DNA from: Pseudodonghicola xiamenensis DSM 18339
Lineage (GTDB): Bacteria; Pseudomonadota; Alphaproteobacteria; Rhodobacterales; Rhodobacteraceae
Direction of reading: 5' to 3'
Length of the DNA: 64,000 nt
NCBI RefSeq assembly: GCF_000429365.1
Contig: NZ_AUBS01000003.1
Location: 205,966 to 269,965, forward strand
Part shown: positions 43,945-51,840 of the stretch, piece after piece
Layout: every line of letters starts with the position of its first letter
Position numbering within the stretch: position 1 is the first letter of the stretch
The notes under the pieces: generated by a model
Databases searched by the model: none
The model's input: only the letters and a program-made list of their open reading frames with translations
What the model was told of the DNA's origin: nothing
Translations under genes and position numbers: made by a program

Positions 43945-44018
43945 CTGTCTTTCTCCTCCCGCGTCTCCCACGCGCAGAGAAAGCAGGCCTCGGGGCCTGA
44001 TGCAAGCCGGATCGGCGC

Positions 44019-44558
44019 TCAGCGCTGTCGGGAGGTCAGAGCGCTGTCGAAAATCCGGTTGGCGTGCTGGTCCAGATATATCCGCAGCCAAGGGGTGAAT
44101 CGGTCGGGCTGGTGCGCCACTTCGGCCAGCAGATCGTGATAATCGACCCAGCGTAGTTCCATCACCTCGTGCGGGTCGGGAGAGAGCGGCAGATTCTGCG
44201 GTGCCTGGGCCAGATAGACAGACACTTCTTCATGTTCGGTCAGGCCGCCGCCGACATCGGCGCGATATTCCAGCTGCTGGCGAAAGTCCGGGGAGAGGCC
44301 AGTGATCCCCAATTCCTCGCGCAGACGCCGGATGGCGCAGGCGCTGGCTTTTTCGCCCCAATGCGGATGGGTGCAGCACGTATTCGTCCAAAGCCCCGGG
44401 GTGTGGTATTTCTCCAGGGCGCGGCGTTGCAGCAGGATGTCGGTGCCGCGCTGAACGAAGACAGACACCGCCTTGTGTCTGAGCCCGAGGCGATGCACCT
44501 CCAGTTTGTCGACAGGGGTAAGCGTGCCGTCCACCCAGGCGGGGATCGACTGGGTCAT
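44019..44558 (-). CDS. idi: Isopentenyl-diphosphate delta-isomerase, type I
   Basis: Interconverts IPP and DMAPP for isoprenoid, quinone and carotenoid synthesis. The 179-aa Nudix-fold enzyme has HRLGLRHKAVSVFV and the active-site cysteine in LWTNTCCTHPHWGE (C61/C62). The Nudix-like ACAIRRLREELGI and the EHEEVSVYLA glutamates are also present. ATG 44558 starts at the family's usual MTQSIPAWVDG; upstream codons lack support. It is followed by the monooxygenase gene on the same strand, 74 bases away. No carotenoid genes are next to it. Confidence 0.93.
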   Translation of the reverse strand: MTQSIPAWVDGTLTPVDKLEVHRLGLRHKAVSVFVQRGTDILLQRRALEKYHTPGLWTNTCCTHPHWGEKASACAIRRLREELGITGLSPDFRQQLEYRADVGGGLTEHEEVSVYLAQAPQNLPLSPDPHEVMELRWVDYHDLLAEVAHQPDRFTPWLRIYLDQHANRIFDSALTSRQR

Positions 44559-44728
44559 CGTGGGGCCGCCTGTGGTGCGGAGCCATGAAGGGCGGTGCTG
44601 TGAAAATCGGTGCAAGTCATCATGTGGTCGACAGGGGCGTCAGTTTGGACCGGGACGGGGCGGTTGCCTCCCGGGATAGAAAGCTAGGCGGTGACAGCGG
44701 TGTCTTCAATGACCTGGCGGGATGTCAA

Positions 44729-44758
44729 AGGCCGCACCCCTGACACGGGATGCGGCCT
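44729..44758 (-). terminator. Stem-loop downstream of the cytochrome c gene
   Basis: AGGCCGCA (44729-44736) pairs with TGCGGCCT (44751-44758) around a 14-base loop, 36 bases past the cytochrome c stop. Only a short T-stretch (TTTGAC) follows on the minus strand. Confidence 0.55.
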
Positions 44759-44794
44759 GATCCGTCTGCCCTTGTGCCCCTCACGGGCGCGGGG

Positions 44795-45262
44795 TCATTC
44801 GCTGGCTGGAGTGTCGTCGCCGGCCTCTTCGGCAGGCGTCTCGGCGGGAACCGGCGCCAGGCTGACGAGGTAGGCATAGACATCCTCCCCTCCCTTGGGG
44901 AGCTTGAAGCTCATCATTGACTTGGCTTTCTTGCTGTCCAGATGATGCCGCAGGAATTTGCGCGGATCCTGAACGTATTCGAGAAAGGCCTCCTTATCCC
45001 AGATCAGCCCGGCCTCGCCGGCGGCGACCAGATCCTTGCCATAATTGAAATCCGGAAAGGTGCCGGCCTGGCGACCGATCACACCGTAAAGATCGGGGCC
45101 GGTGCGGCCGCCCTTGACGATGACCTCGCCGCTGTCGGTGATGATGGAATGGCAGGCCCTGCATTTCCCGAAGAGCTTTTCGCCCTTGGCGACGTTGCCG
45201 TCGTCGGCCAGCGCGGGGGCGGCGATCAGGGCGGCAAGGGCGGTTGCGATCATTCGGTTCAT
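44795..45262 (-). CDS. Cytochrome c2-like periplasmic cytochrome c
   Basis: The 155-aa exported electron carrier has a signal peptide (cleavage after APALA, residue 19) and a class I haem site C34-R-A-C37-H38. A TGPDLYGVIGRQAGTFPDFNY segment follows, and the sixth ligand is a methionine in SKKAKSMMSFK (M115/M116). It resembles the cytochrome c2 of purple and related bacteria. An acidic, Pro/Ala-rich tail (about 20 residues) is extra. It appears monocistronic. Confidence 0.9.
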   Translation of the reverse strand: MNRMIATALAALIAAPALADDGNVAKGEKLFGKCRACHSIITDSGEVIVKGGRTGPDLYGVIGRQAGTFPDFNYGKDLVAAGEAGLIWDKEAFLEYVQDPRKFLRHHLDSKKAKSMMSFKLPKGGEDVYAYLVSLAPVPAETPAEEAGDDTPASE

Positions 45263-45356
45263 GGCTTCCTCTCCTTGATTTGCTTTCGCAAGATAGCGTC
45301 GGGCGCTTGCCCGGAGTCAATTGGCAACTTGCCGCGCGGGGGGCCGGCGTTTCGCC

Positions 45357-46388
45357 CTAGCGGGCGAGCTGCGACCAACAGGGCAAGATATCTCCCTCGG
45401 CGGGGGTGGCGGCGAAGGCGGCGCGGGCGATGGCGCGCGACAGGCAAAGCGCGGCGGCATGGCCGATCTCGGTCAGGTCGCGTTCGGGCGTTTGCATCTG
45501 GCGGGCGCCGGTGGTCAGGGCGAAAACCAGATCGCCATCGCCCGGCGCATGGGCCGGCACGCAGGCGCGCCCGATGCCGTCATGGGCGGCGGTGGCCATG
45601 CGCTGGCACTGGGCCTTAGTCAGTGCGGCGTCTGTGGCGACGATGGCGATGGTGGTATTGGCGCGGGTCTCGCGCAGAGGCTGGCCACCGTTGGCAGCCA
45701 TCATCGCGGCGAACTTGCGGCTGTCGAGACTGCGGCCAAGCCCGGTTGTCGGGTCAGGGCCCATGCCGCCGAATTCGCCGTCCACCTCGAAGGGCGCCGC
45801 CCAGAAATGCCGATCGCCCGGCGTGGTCACTGCCCCCATCGGGTTGGCCGCGACCAGGGCGCCGACGGTGATGCCGTTGTCCAGCACGAAGGAGGCAGAA
45901 CCGAGCCCACCCTTGACCATCGCGGTCAGGGCGCCGGTGCCGGCGCCGGCGGTGCCGATGGCGAATTCCTCGCCCAGATTGGCAAAGGCGGCCTTCCCCA
46001 GCGCGCGATAGGGGTTTTCGGCCCAATCCTTGGCGCCGCCGTTCAGCAGATCGAAGATGATCGCCCCGGGCACCAGCGGGATCAGCGCGGAGCCGAGCCT
46101 GAGACCGCGGCCTTCGGTCCGAAGCGCCTCCATCACCCCCGAACAGGCGTCCAGCCCATAGGCGGAGCCCCCCGAAAGTACCAGTGCGTGCACTTCGGTA
46201 TTGGTCTTGTCGGGGGCGAGCAGATCGGTCTCCCGGGTGCCGGGGGCGCCGCCCATCACATGGACAGATGCGGTGAAGGGGCGGTCGGAGCTCAGCACCG
46301 TGGTGCCGGATTTCAGCCGGTGGTCATGGGCGTTTCCGACCTTGAGACCGGGGACATCGGTAATCAGATTGCGGGGGCCTGGGCGCAT
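45357..46388 (-). CDS. P1 family (DmpA-type) peptidase
   Basis: The 343-aa protein is an Ntn-type autoprocessing peptidase of the DmpA/beta-peptidyl aminopeptidase group. Family features are TDVPGLKVGNAHD, LVLSGGSAYGLDACSGVMEAL and ALVAANPMGAV. The predicted self-cleavage site N244-T245 lies in RANTTIAIVATD, where the new N-terminal threonine becomes the nucleophile. It has no signal peptide. The substrate (N-terminal D-amino or beta-amino residues in relatives) is not known here. Monocistronic between cytochrome c and arfB. Confidence 0.9.
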   Translation of the reverse strand: MRPGPRNLITDVPGLKVGNAHDHRLKSGTTVLSSDRPFTASVHVMGGAPGTRETDLLAPDKTNTEVHALVLSGGSAYGLDACSGVMEALRTEGRGLRLGSALIPLVPGAIIFDLLNGGAKDWAENPYRALGKAAFANLGEEFAIGTAGAGTGALTAMVKGGLGSASFVLDNGITVGALVAANPMGAVTTPGDRHFWAAPFEVDGEFGGMGPDPTTGLGRSLDSRKFAAMMAANGGQPLRETRANTTIAIVATDAALTKAQCQRMATAAHDGIGRACVPAHAPGDGDLVFALTTGARQMQTPERDLTEIGHAAALCLSRAIARAAFAATPAEGDILPCWSQLAR

Positions 46389-46699
46389 GGCGACCTCTGA
46401 AGTTCAGGGCAGTGATCGCCCCTTGCGGGACGATAGTCTTGGTTTGCACGCGCCTTGGCGCGCGGGTGACACCGGCGGCAGGGTTCGGGCCGAACCGATG
46501 CTGCCGTCCGGAAGGCATCGTCCCCACCGGTTTTCATCGACGCGGAGGGAACAACGCGGGGGTGAGGCTCTGTCTGGCATCGCGACGCGCTGGGCGAGGG
46601 TGTTTTGCGCCTCGAACCTCAGGATCGGCGCTGCCGTCCAACCGGATATCGTGGGGACAGTAGGGCGCGGGCAGGGGGGGCACAAGAGCAGGCGGAGGG
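46389..46699. other. 311-bp gene-free interval
   Basis: No gene or strong terminator is apparent between the P1 peptidase and arfB genes, both leftward. Small GC hairpins occur (for example CGCGCC-TT-GGCGCG near 46448). The interval should contain the promoter of the peptidase gene. Confidence 0.4.
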
Positions 46700-47119
46700 T
46701 CACTCTTCCTCGACCCGGCCACGCAACGCCTTGACCTCGCCGCGCACCTTCTTGGCGGTGAGCCGGCGGCGGATCGACCCCTTGGTCGGCTTGGTGGCAA
46801 TGCGGCGTTTGGGGGCAACCAGCGCCTGCTGGATCAGCGCCGCCAGCCGGTCGCGGACGATCTCGCGGTTGCGGGTCTGGCTGCGGGTCTCGTCGCACTG
46901 CAGGACGATGGCGCCCTCGGTGGTCCAGCGCCGGCCGGCCAGCCGTTTCAGCCGCCCCTTGACGGCCGGTGTCAGCGATGGCGAACGGGCGGCTTCGAAC
47001 CTGAGTTCGACGGCGGAGGAGACCTTGTTCACGTTCTGCCCGCCGGGGCCAGAGGCCCGGATGAACTGTTCGGTCAGTTCCCAGTCGGCAAGGGATATGT
47101 CATCGGTGATACGCAGCAT
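46700..47119 (-). CDS. arfB: Alternative ribosome-rescue peptidyl-tRNA hydrolase
   Basis: ArfB/YaeJ releases peptides from stalled ribosomes without a stop codon. The 139-aa protein has the catalytic GGQ (G26-G27-Q28) in FIRASGPGGQNVNKVSSAVELRF. The RF-1-like domain is followed by a basic C-terminal tail (PTKGSIRRRLTAKKVRGEVKALR) that enters the mRNA channel. It is full length, with its start 33 bases beyond a terminator of the preceding transcription unit, so it needs its own promoter or readthrough. Confidence 0.93.
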   Translation of the reverse strand: MLRITDDISLADWELTEQFIRASGPGGQNVNKVSSAVELRFEAARSPSLTPAVKGRLKRLAGRRWTTEGAIVLQCDETRSQTRNREIVRDRLAALIQQALVAPKRRIATKPTKGSIRRRLTAKKVRGEVKALRGRVEEE

Positions 47120-47151
47120 GCCAGCACAGTATCGCGTTCGGCGCGCACGAA

Positions 47152-47179
47152 AAAGGGCCGCCCGTGAGGGAGGCCCTTT
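47152..47179 (-). terminator. Intrinsic terminator ending the small leftward transcription unit
   Basis: AAAGGGCC (47152-47159) pairs with GGCCCTTT (47172-47179). On the minus strand the stem is followed by TTTTTCG. It separates arfB from the upstream small-ORF and queuosine-transporter unit. Confidence 0.8.
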
Positions 47180-47253
47180 CGAAAGCTCTCGGAGGTGGGG
47201 TCGGTTAGATCATCGACCGATCCACGCGGGCGGACATACCGCTCAGGTTTGCC

Positions 47254-47310
47254 TTAAACGGCTGCCTCCCGCGTTGTCCCGACACCTCGCTCCAATACCT
47301 TTCTCGACAC
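47254..47310 (-). CDS. Putative 18-aa small ORF with an extended Shine-Dalgarno
   Basis: A GTG at 47310 is preceded, seven bases upstream, by AAAGGAGGTGATCCA, a match to almost the whole anti-Shine-Dalgarno of 16S rRNA. It opens a frame encoding MSRKVLERGVGTTREAAV, ending in TAA. A further ten-codon frame (47205-47237, MSARVDRSMI) and a terminator follow. Alternatively, one 37-residue frame starting two codons before 47310 spans the whole unit. Translation is only inferred; it could also be a regulatory RNA or the 3' end of the transporter mRNA. Confidence 0.4.
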   Translation of the reverse strand: MSRKVLERGVGTTREAAV

Positions 47311-47386
47311 TGGATCACCTCCTTTGCTTGGCTGTTACCGTTATCATCAGCTTGGCACAGGAGTTCTGGTTCACCAAAGGAAATCG

Positions 47387-48016
47387 TCAGGCGGAGTCGC
47401 GGCGGGTCAACATTTGCGCAACGATCAGGCGAAACGGCAGCAGCGCCACGATCGCCAGTGACAGTTTCACCAGCCAGTCTGCCGTACCGAGCGAGACCCA
47501 GAGCGGCATCATCGGCCCCGCGCCCAGGAGAGGCAGCTGTTCGTTGGCCCAGGCAACATCGTTGGTCGGGTCGATCCAGCCCAGTTGCAGCGAGAAGGCG
47601 ATGGAGAAGAACAGCGCGGTGTCCGCCGCCGACCCCACTAGGGTCGAGGCCAGCGGAGCGCGCCACCACTTGCCCTCGCGCAGGGCCGAGAAGATGGCGA
47701 CATCCAGCATCTGCGCCACCAGGAAGGCGGTGCCGGAGGCGAGCGCCACGCGCAGGGTCACCAGCGGACCGAACTCTCCGCTGATCTGGGTGCCGACCAG
47801 TGAACACATCACGCCGACGACAAAGCCGGCAAAGACCACCCGGCGGGCGGATGCGGCGCCATAGACGCGGTTCATCACATCGGTGACCAGAAAGGCGAAT
47901 GGATAGGTGAAGGCGCCCCAGGTCAGCCATTGGCCGAACAGGAATTGCACCAGGATGTTCGAGGCCACCACGATGGCGGCCATGGCAAGAATGCCGGGAA
48001 TATGCGATCGGTTCAT
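47387..48016 (-). CDS. yhhQ: Queuosine precursor transporter (YhhQ/VUT family)
   Basis: The 209-aa inner-membrane protein has six helices and imports preQ0/preQ1 for tRNA queuosine synthesis. Family hallmarks are VASNILVQF, WGAFTYPFAFLVTDVMNRVYG, ARRVVFAGFVVGV and FLVAQMLDVAIFSALR, plus a WWRAPLASTLVGSAADTALFF segment. ATG 48016 is selected because upstream in-frame codons are not membrane-like and lack conservation signatures. The small transcription unit follows it on the same strand. Confidence 0.88.
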   Translation of the reverse strand: MNRSHIPGILAMAAIVVASNILVQFLFGQWLTWGAFTYPFAFLVTDVMNRVYGAASARRVVFAGFVVGVMCSLVGTQISGEFGPLVTLRVALASGTAFLVAQMLDVAIFSALREGKWWRAPLASTLVGSAADTALFFSIAFSLQLGWIDPTNDVAWANEQLPLLGAGPMMPLWVSLGTADWLVKLSLAIVALLPFRLIVAQMLTRRDSA

Positions 48017-48125
48017 GTCTGAGGCCCGTTTTGACAAGGTAGCGGCGACTTGTCCCACTGCGGCCTCGGAGCCGGGCGGGCAGGGCTCCATAGCGCGCCG
48101 TGGCCTTGCAGGCAAGGATTTCGGC

Positions 48126-49016
48126 CTAATCCGGCAGGGTGTAGTCGACCAGTTCGGTGCGTTGCAGCCGCAGGAAGTTGTCGTCCGACACCATCGTCGC
48201 CCGTAGCCGCCCCTTTCCATCGCGCCAGATCGACACGCCTTCCAGGTTGTCATGCACCCCCGGCGCGGTGGTCAGCAGAGTTTCCTCCTGCCCCGGGCTG
48301 TCGGCTTCGATGTTCCAGCGCCGCAGCCGGCTGCGAAAGCCCAGAAGGGTCACCGCGCGCTCCAGCACGTAGAGCCTGCCATCGGGGCCGAAATCGGCGC
48401 CGACCGGCAGGAAGCGGCCCCGGGGCGGCAGGGAAAAGACCACGCGCCACTGGCCTTTCTCCAGCCGGTAGACGGGGATTTGCCCATTGGCGTCCCGGCC
48501 CCCCTCGGGCAGGGTATAGAGCCTCCCTGTCGGGTCGATCGCCAGCGCCTCAAGCGACCGGTTGCCGGGCAGGCCGCGAAAGACCTGCGGATCGTTCAGC
48601 ACTTCGGCGGCGGCATCGGGGCGACGATAGCGGGCAACACGGTGGACCCCCTCGAAAGAGACATAGAGGGTTCCATCGGGTGCGACCGCCAGGCCTTCGG
48701 AATCGCCGATCGGGCCTTTCATCGGGCGCCCCGCGCTGGACCGCAGGCGCCAATGGCCGGTGGTCCGGGCTGCAGTGACCTGCCCCTCGGCATCGCGGGT
48801 CAGCCGGGCGGTCATCAGTACGGTCCGGTCGCTCAGCACCGTGGCGGACAGTCCATCGTCAGAAAGCTCCAGCGCCGATAGCCCGCCGAACCAGGGGTCG
48901 CTCTGCGCCCAGGTATGGCTGCCCAGCAATTGCGCCTTTTGCGCCCCACCGGTATCGGAGGTGTCGCAGCCGAAACACAGTAGAAGGCTCAGCGCGAGTG
49001 CAGGACCGAGACGCAT
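48126..49016 (-). CDS. Esterase-like-activity-of-phytase family lipoprotein
   Basis: The 296-aa exported protein has a lipoprotein signal (ALSLLLCFGC, lipidation at about C17). The rest looks like a phytase-like beta-propeller: DPWFGGLSALELSDDG, GDSEGLAVAPDGTLYVSFEG, SLEALAIDPTGRLYTLPEGG, GADFGPDGRLYVLERA and NLEGVSIWRDGKGRLRATMVSDDNF. Actual phytase or esterase activity is not proven for this family. Its start overlaps the end of mepA by 28 bases. Likely anchored in an envelope membrane. Confidence 0.85.
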   Translation of the reverse strand: MRLGPALALSLLLCFGCDTSDTGGAQKAQLLGSHTWAQSDPWFGGLSALELSDDGLSATVLSDRTVLMTARLTRDAEGQVTAARTTGHWRLRSSAGRPMKGPIGDSEGLAVAPDGTLYVSFEGVHRVARYRRPDAAAEVLNDPQVFRGLPGNRSLEALAIDPTGRLYTLPEGGRDANGQIPVYRLEKGQWRVVFSLPPRGRFLPVGADFGPDGRLYVLERAVTLLGFRSRLRRWNIEADSPGQEETLLTTAPGVHDNLEGVSIWRDGKGRLRATMVSDDNFLRLQRTELVDYTLPD

Positions 49017-49858
49017 TGTTTGGGCAGATCGGCCAGCACGTAATCGCGGCGCTTCTTCGGTTTCGGGGCATTCGGATCGGGCGGCGGCGGGTTCAGGATG
49101 TTGTTGACCCATTCCTGCGCGTCGGCGCAGCCATCGCCGGGCGGCGGCGCATCCTGATCGACGCAGCCGCGCGCGCCGCGCGGACAGTTCAGCCGAACGT
49201 GGAAGTGATAGTGATGTCCCCACCAGGGGCGGATCTTGCGCAGCCAGCTCCGGTCGCCGGTCTCGTCCTTGCACATTTGCACCTTGGCGCCGGGAAAGAC
49301 GAAGATGCGGGCGACGCGCGGGTCGCTGGCGGCGGCGCGCAGAAGCGCGTGGTGCTGCGGTGTCCAGGAACTGTTCACATAGGCACCGTTCGACCGGCGC
49401 ATCGAGATCGAGGAAATCTTCTCGCGGTCCTGCCGGCTGAGGTTCAGCCGGTTCGGCGGCAGCATCCAGATATCGGCGTCCAGACCGATCTGATGGCTGG
49501 CGTGGCCCGATGTCATCGGGCCGCCGCGCGGCTGGCTCATATCGCCGACATAAAGCCCCTTCCAGCCGGGCAGGGTGGCGGCGAAACGGCTCAGATCCTC
49601 GATGAAGGCGACGGTTTCGGGCTGCGCCCAGTTGCGGTTCCGGCTCAGTCGCATGGCCTGCCAGGTGGGGCCGGTTTCGGGCAGAGTCTCGCCGCCGGCC
49701 ATGCAGCCCTTGGCATAGCTGCCATAGGGGGAGGGGCGTTGCTGCGAGGGGGTGGTTTTGGCTCCGAACAACTGTTTGGCCGTCGGTTCCGCCCAGCTTG
49801 CCGGTGCGCTCAGGATCAGACAGAGGATCAGGCTCAGCCAGGCGATGGGGCGAGTCAT
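48989..49858 (-). CDS. mepA: Penicillin-insensitive murein endopeptidase
   Basis: A LAS-family zinc endopeptidase that cleaves peptidoglycan cross-links in the periplasm. The 289-aa protein has a signal peptide (cleavage after APASWA, residue 23). The zinc motifs are SGHASHQIGLDADIW and WWGHHYHFHVRLNCP, with several conserved cysteines (KGC, MCKDE, CPRGARGC, DGCAD) that may form disulfides. It overlaps the MFS gene upstream by ATGA and the lipoprotein gene downstream by 28 bases, so the three genes form one coupled operon. Confidence 0.93.
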   Translation of the reverse strand: MTRPIAWLSLILCLILSAPASWAEPTAKQLFGAKTTPSQQRPSPYGSYAKGCMAGGETLPETGPTWQAMRLSRNRNWAQPETVAFIEDLSRFAATLPGWKGLYVGDMSQPRGGPMTSGHASHQIGLDADIWMLPPNRLNLSRQDREKISSISMRRSNGAYVNSSWTPQHHALLRAAASDPRVARIFVFPGAKVQMCKDETGDRSWLRKIRPWWGHHYHFHVRLNCPRGARGCVDQDAPPPGDGCADAQEWVNNILNPPPPDPNAPKPKKRRDYVLADLPKQCVSVLHSR

Positions 49859-51195
49859 CGGGATGCGTCTCCTTCCGGTTCGACCCAGCGTAGCAGGATC
49901 AACCCCAAGAGGAAAAGGAAGATCAGCGGCGAAACGCCGATCTGCTGGCTGCCGCTCAGCAGGGTGACGGTGCCGATGGCGAGGGGCGCGATGAAGGAGG
50001 TCGCCTTGCCGGCCAGCGCATAGAGCCCGAAAGAGGCGGTCATCCGGTTCGGATCTGCCTGGCGCACCAGCATGGTCCGGCTGGCCGACTGGATCGCGCC
50101 ACCGGCGGCGCCGATGATCGCGCCGAAGATGTAGAAGACGATATCGGGCAGGGCAGAGCCTTCGGGCAGGGCAATGCCGAAGACTGATGCCGGGCTGACG
50201 AAGATGATGCCGATCGCCACCGCAGTCAGCAGCAGGATGCAGGCCGTGATCACCGGCTTGGGGCCGAAGCGCTGATCGGCGCGACCGCCGGCCCAGGCGA
50301 AGATCGCGCCGGAGACGATGGCGAGAATGCCGAAGATGCCGGTATCGACCACCGACCAGTTCAGCACCCCGGCGGCATAGATGCCGCCGAAGACATACAT
50401 GCCATTCAGCGCGTCACGATAGAACATCGAAGAGGCCAGATAGGCGAAGAGCGAGGGCCGCTGTGGCAGGCGTCGCAGGGTATGGGCCACATCACAAAGT
50501 GCCGCCACCACCGTACCGCGTTGGCTGCGGGCTCCGGTCAGTGGATCGCGGACCCAAAGGAAGAAGGGGATCATGAAGACGGCATACCAGATCGCCGTCA
50601 GTGGCCCGACGAAGCGGGTGCCTTCGCGGGCGGCGGGGTCGAGCCCGAGGGCCGGGGCGAGGCCGAGAAAGGTCTTCCCGGTGCTGGCGCTTTCGGCGAA
50701 AAAGCCCAGCATGATCACCAGCGAGACCAGCCCGCCGACATAGCCGAAGGCCCAGCCGTTGCCCGAGATGCGGCCGATCTCTTCCCGGGTGCCCAGATCG
50801 GGCAGCATGGAATTGGTGAAGATCGTGGCGAATTCCATCCCGATCATGCCGATCGCGAAGAGGCAAAGCGTCAGGGTCAGGTTGAAATGTCCCGGCGCGG
50901 CGAACCATAGGCCGGCGGCGCCGATCACATAGAGCAGCGAGAACAGCCAGACCCAGCGCAGCCGGTTCCCTGACAGATCGGCCATCGCGCCCAGGATCGG
51001 GGCGAGCAGCGCGATGATGACGCCCGCCGCGCCGATCCCGAACCCCCAGGCCGATTGCGCGGCGCTGCCATCGCCCATCAGTTCCTTTATGTAGGGGGCG
51101 AAGATAAAGGTGATCAGCAAGGTGTTATAGGGTTGACTGGCCCAGTCGAAAAAGAACCAGCCCCAGATCCGCTTTCTGGTGGAAATGCCTGTCAT
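49855..51195 (-). CDS. MFS transporter of the UMF1/Atg22-like family
   Basis: The 446-aa inner-membrane protein has about 12 helices. It starts with RIWGWFFFDWASQPYNTLLITFIFAPYI, the UMF1 signature. The LGAMADLSGNRLRWVWLFSLLY and NSMLPDLGTREEIGRISGNGWAFGYVGGL segments follow, then QSASRTMLVRQADPNRMTASFGLYALAGKATSF. The family's substrates are poorly known. It is first in the operon with mepA and the phytase-like lipoprotein, suggesting recycling or envelope maintenance (inference). ATG 51195 is chosen; the open frame extends through recQ antisense and is an artefact. Confidence 0.9.
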   Translation of the reverse strand: MTGISTRKRIWGWFFFDWASQPYNTLLITFIFAPYIKELMGDGSAAQSAWGFGIGAAGVIIALLAPILGAMADLSGNRLRWVWLFSLLYVIGAAGLWFAAPGHFNLTLTLCLFAIGMIGMEFATIFTNSMLPDLGTREEIGRISGNGWAFGYVGGLVSLVIMLGFFAESASTGKTFLGLAPALGLDPAAREGTRFVGPLTAIWYAVFMIPFFLWVRDPLTGARSQRGTVVAALCDVAHTLRRLPQRPSLFAYLASSMFYRDALNGMYVFGGIYAAGVLNWSVVDTGIFGILAIVSGAIFAWAGGRADQRFGPKPVITACILLLTAVAIGIIFVSPASVFGIALPEGSALPDIVFYIFGAIIGAAGGAIQSASRTMLVRQADPNRMTASFGLYALAGKATSFIAPLAIGTVTLLSGSQQIGVSPLIFLFLLGLILLRWVEPEGDASR

Positions 51196-51396
51196 GTCTG
51201 TCCCCGAGCGCTTTGCGCCGATATGACCGGGCCGCCGGGCGGGAGGCAAGCGCGGATCGCCGGGGGGCCGGTTTCCGTTGCGCGATATGGTCGCGATGCC
51301 CGGGCACCGGCCAGAATGCGGCCGCAGGGCCATGCGGGCCTTGCCCTTTCGCGATCGCGTCCTTAGGTCAGGGAACGGTCTGAAAGGGAAAAACCG

Positions 51397-51684
51397 ATGC
51401 AGTCTCTGTTCCAAGTCCTGATGCTGATCTTGAGCATCGCTCAGTTCTTCATCATCGCTCATGTGATCATGAGCTGGCTGATCAACTTTCAGGTGCTGAA
51501 CCCGCGCCAGCAGCTGGTGGCGCAGATCTGGTACGGTCTGAACCGGGTGCTGGAGCCGGTCTATGGCCCGCTGCGCCGTCTGTTGCCGCCGATGGGCGGG
51601 CTCGATCTGGCGCCGCTGATCGCGCTCTTGGGCATCTATGTGATCGAGATCGTGTTGCGCAATAACGTGGCGGCCTTCTACTGA
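51397..51684 (+). CDS. YggT family integral membrane protein
   Basis: The 95-aa protein has two membrane helices and YggT-type features: LILSIAQFFIIAHVIMSWLINF, LNRVLEPVYGPLRRLLPPMGGLDLAPLIALLGIYVI. YggT proteins are linked to ion tolerance and, in other phyla, to complex assembly and division-site organisation. It is divergent from the MFS gene and precedes recQ by 157 bases. Confidence 0.9.
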   Translation: MQSLFQVLMLILSIAQFFIIAHVIMSWLINFQVLNPRQQLVAQIWYGLNRVLEPVYGPLRRLLPPMGGLDLAPLIALLGIYVIEIVLRNNVAAFY

Positions 51685-51840
51685 TCTGGCGTCTTTCCCC
51701 GATCCTGTCGCCGGTCGCGGGCTGAAAAGGCCCCCGGCGATGGTATCTGTGCTGCTCTTGCGCGTCCCCGAGCCTTGTCCCCCGAGTCGCGCTGTGGGAC
51801 AGTAGCGGCCCGAGCAGTTCTTCCCCCCAGAGGCCAAACC

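Noticed and set aside
42685..44091. 468-aa version of the flavin monooxygenase
   Set aside because: The FAD motif must be near the N-terminus, and ATG 43944 has a good ribosome-binding site. The extension overlaps idi.
47311..47325. GGATCACCTCCTTT on the plus strand, identical to a 16S rRNA 3' end
   Set aside because: No other 16S sequence is nearby. It is the complement of an extended Shine-Dalgarno for the leftward small ORF.
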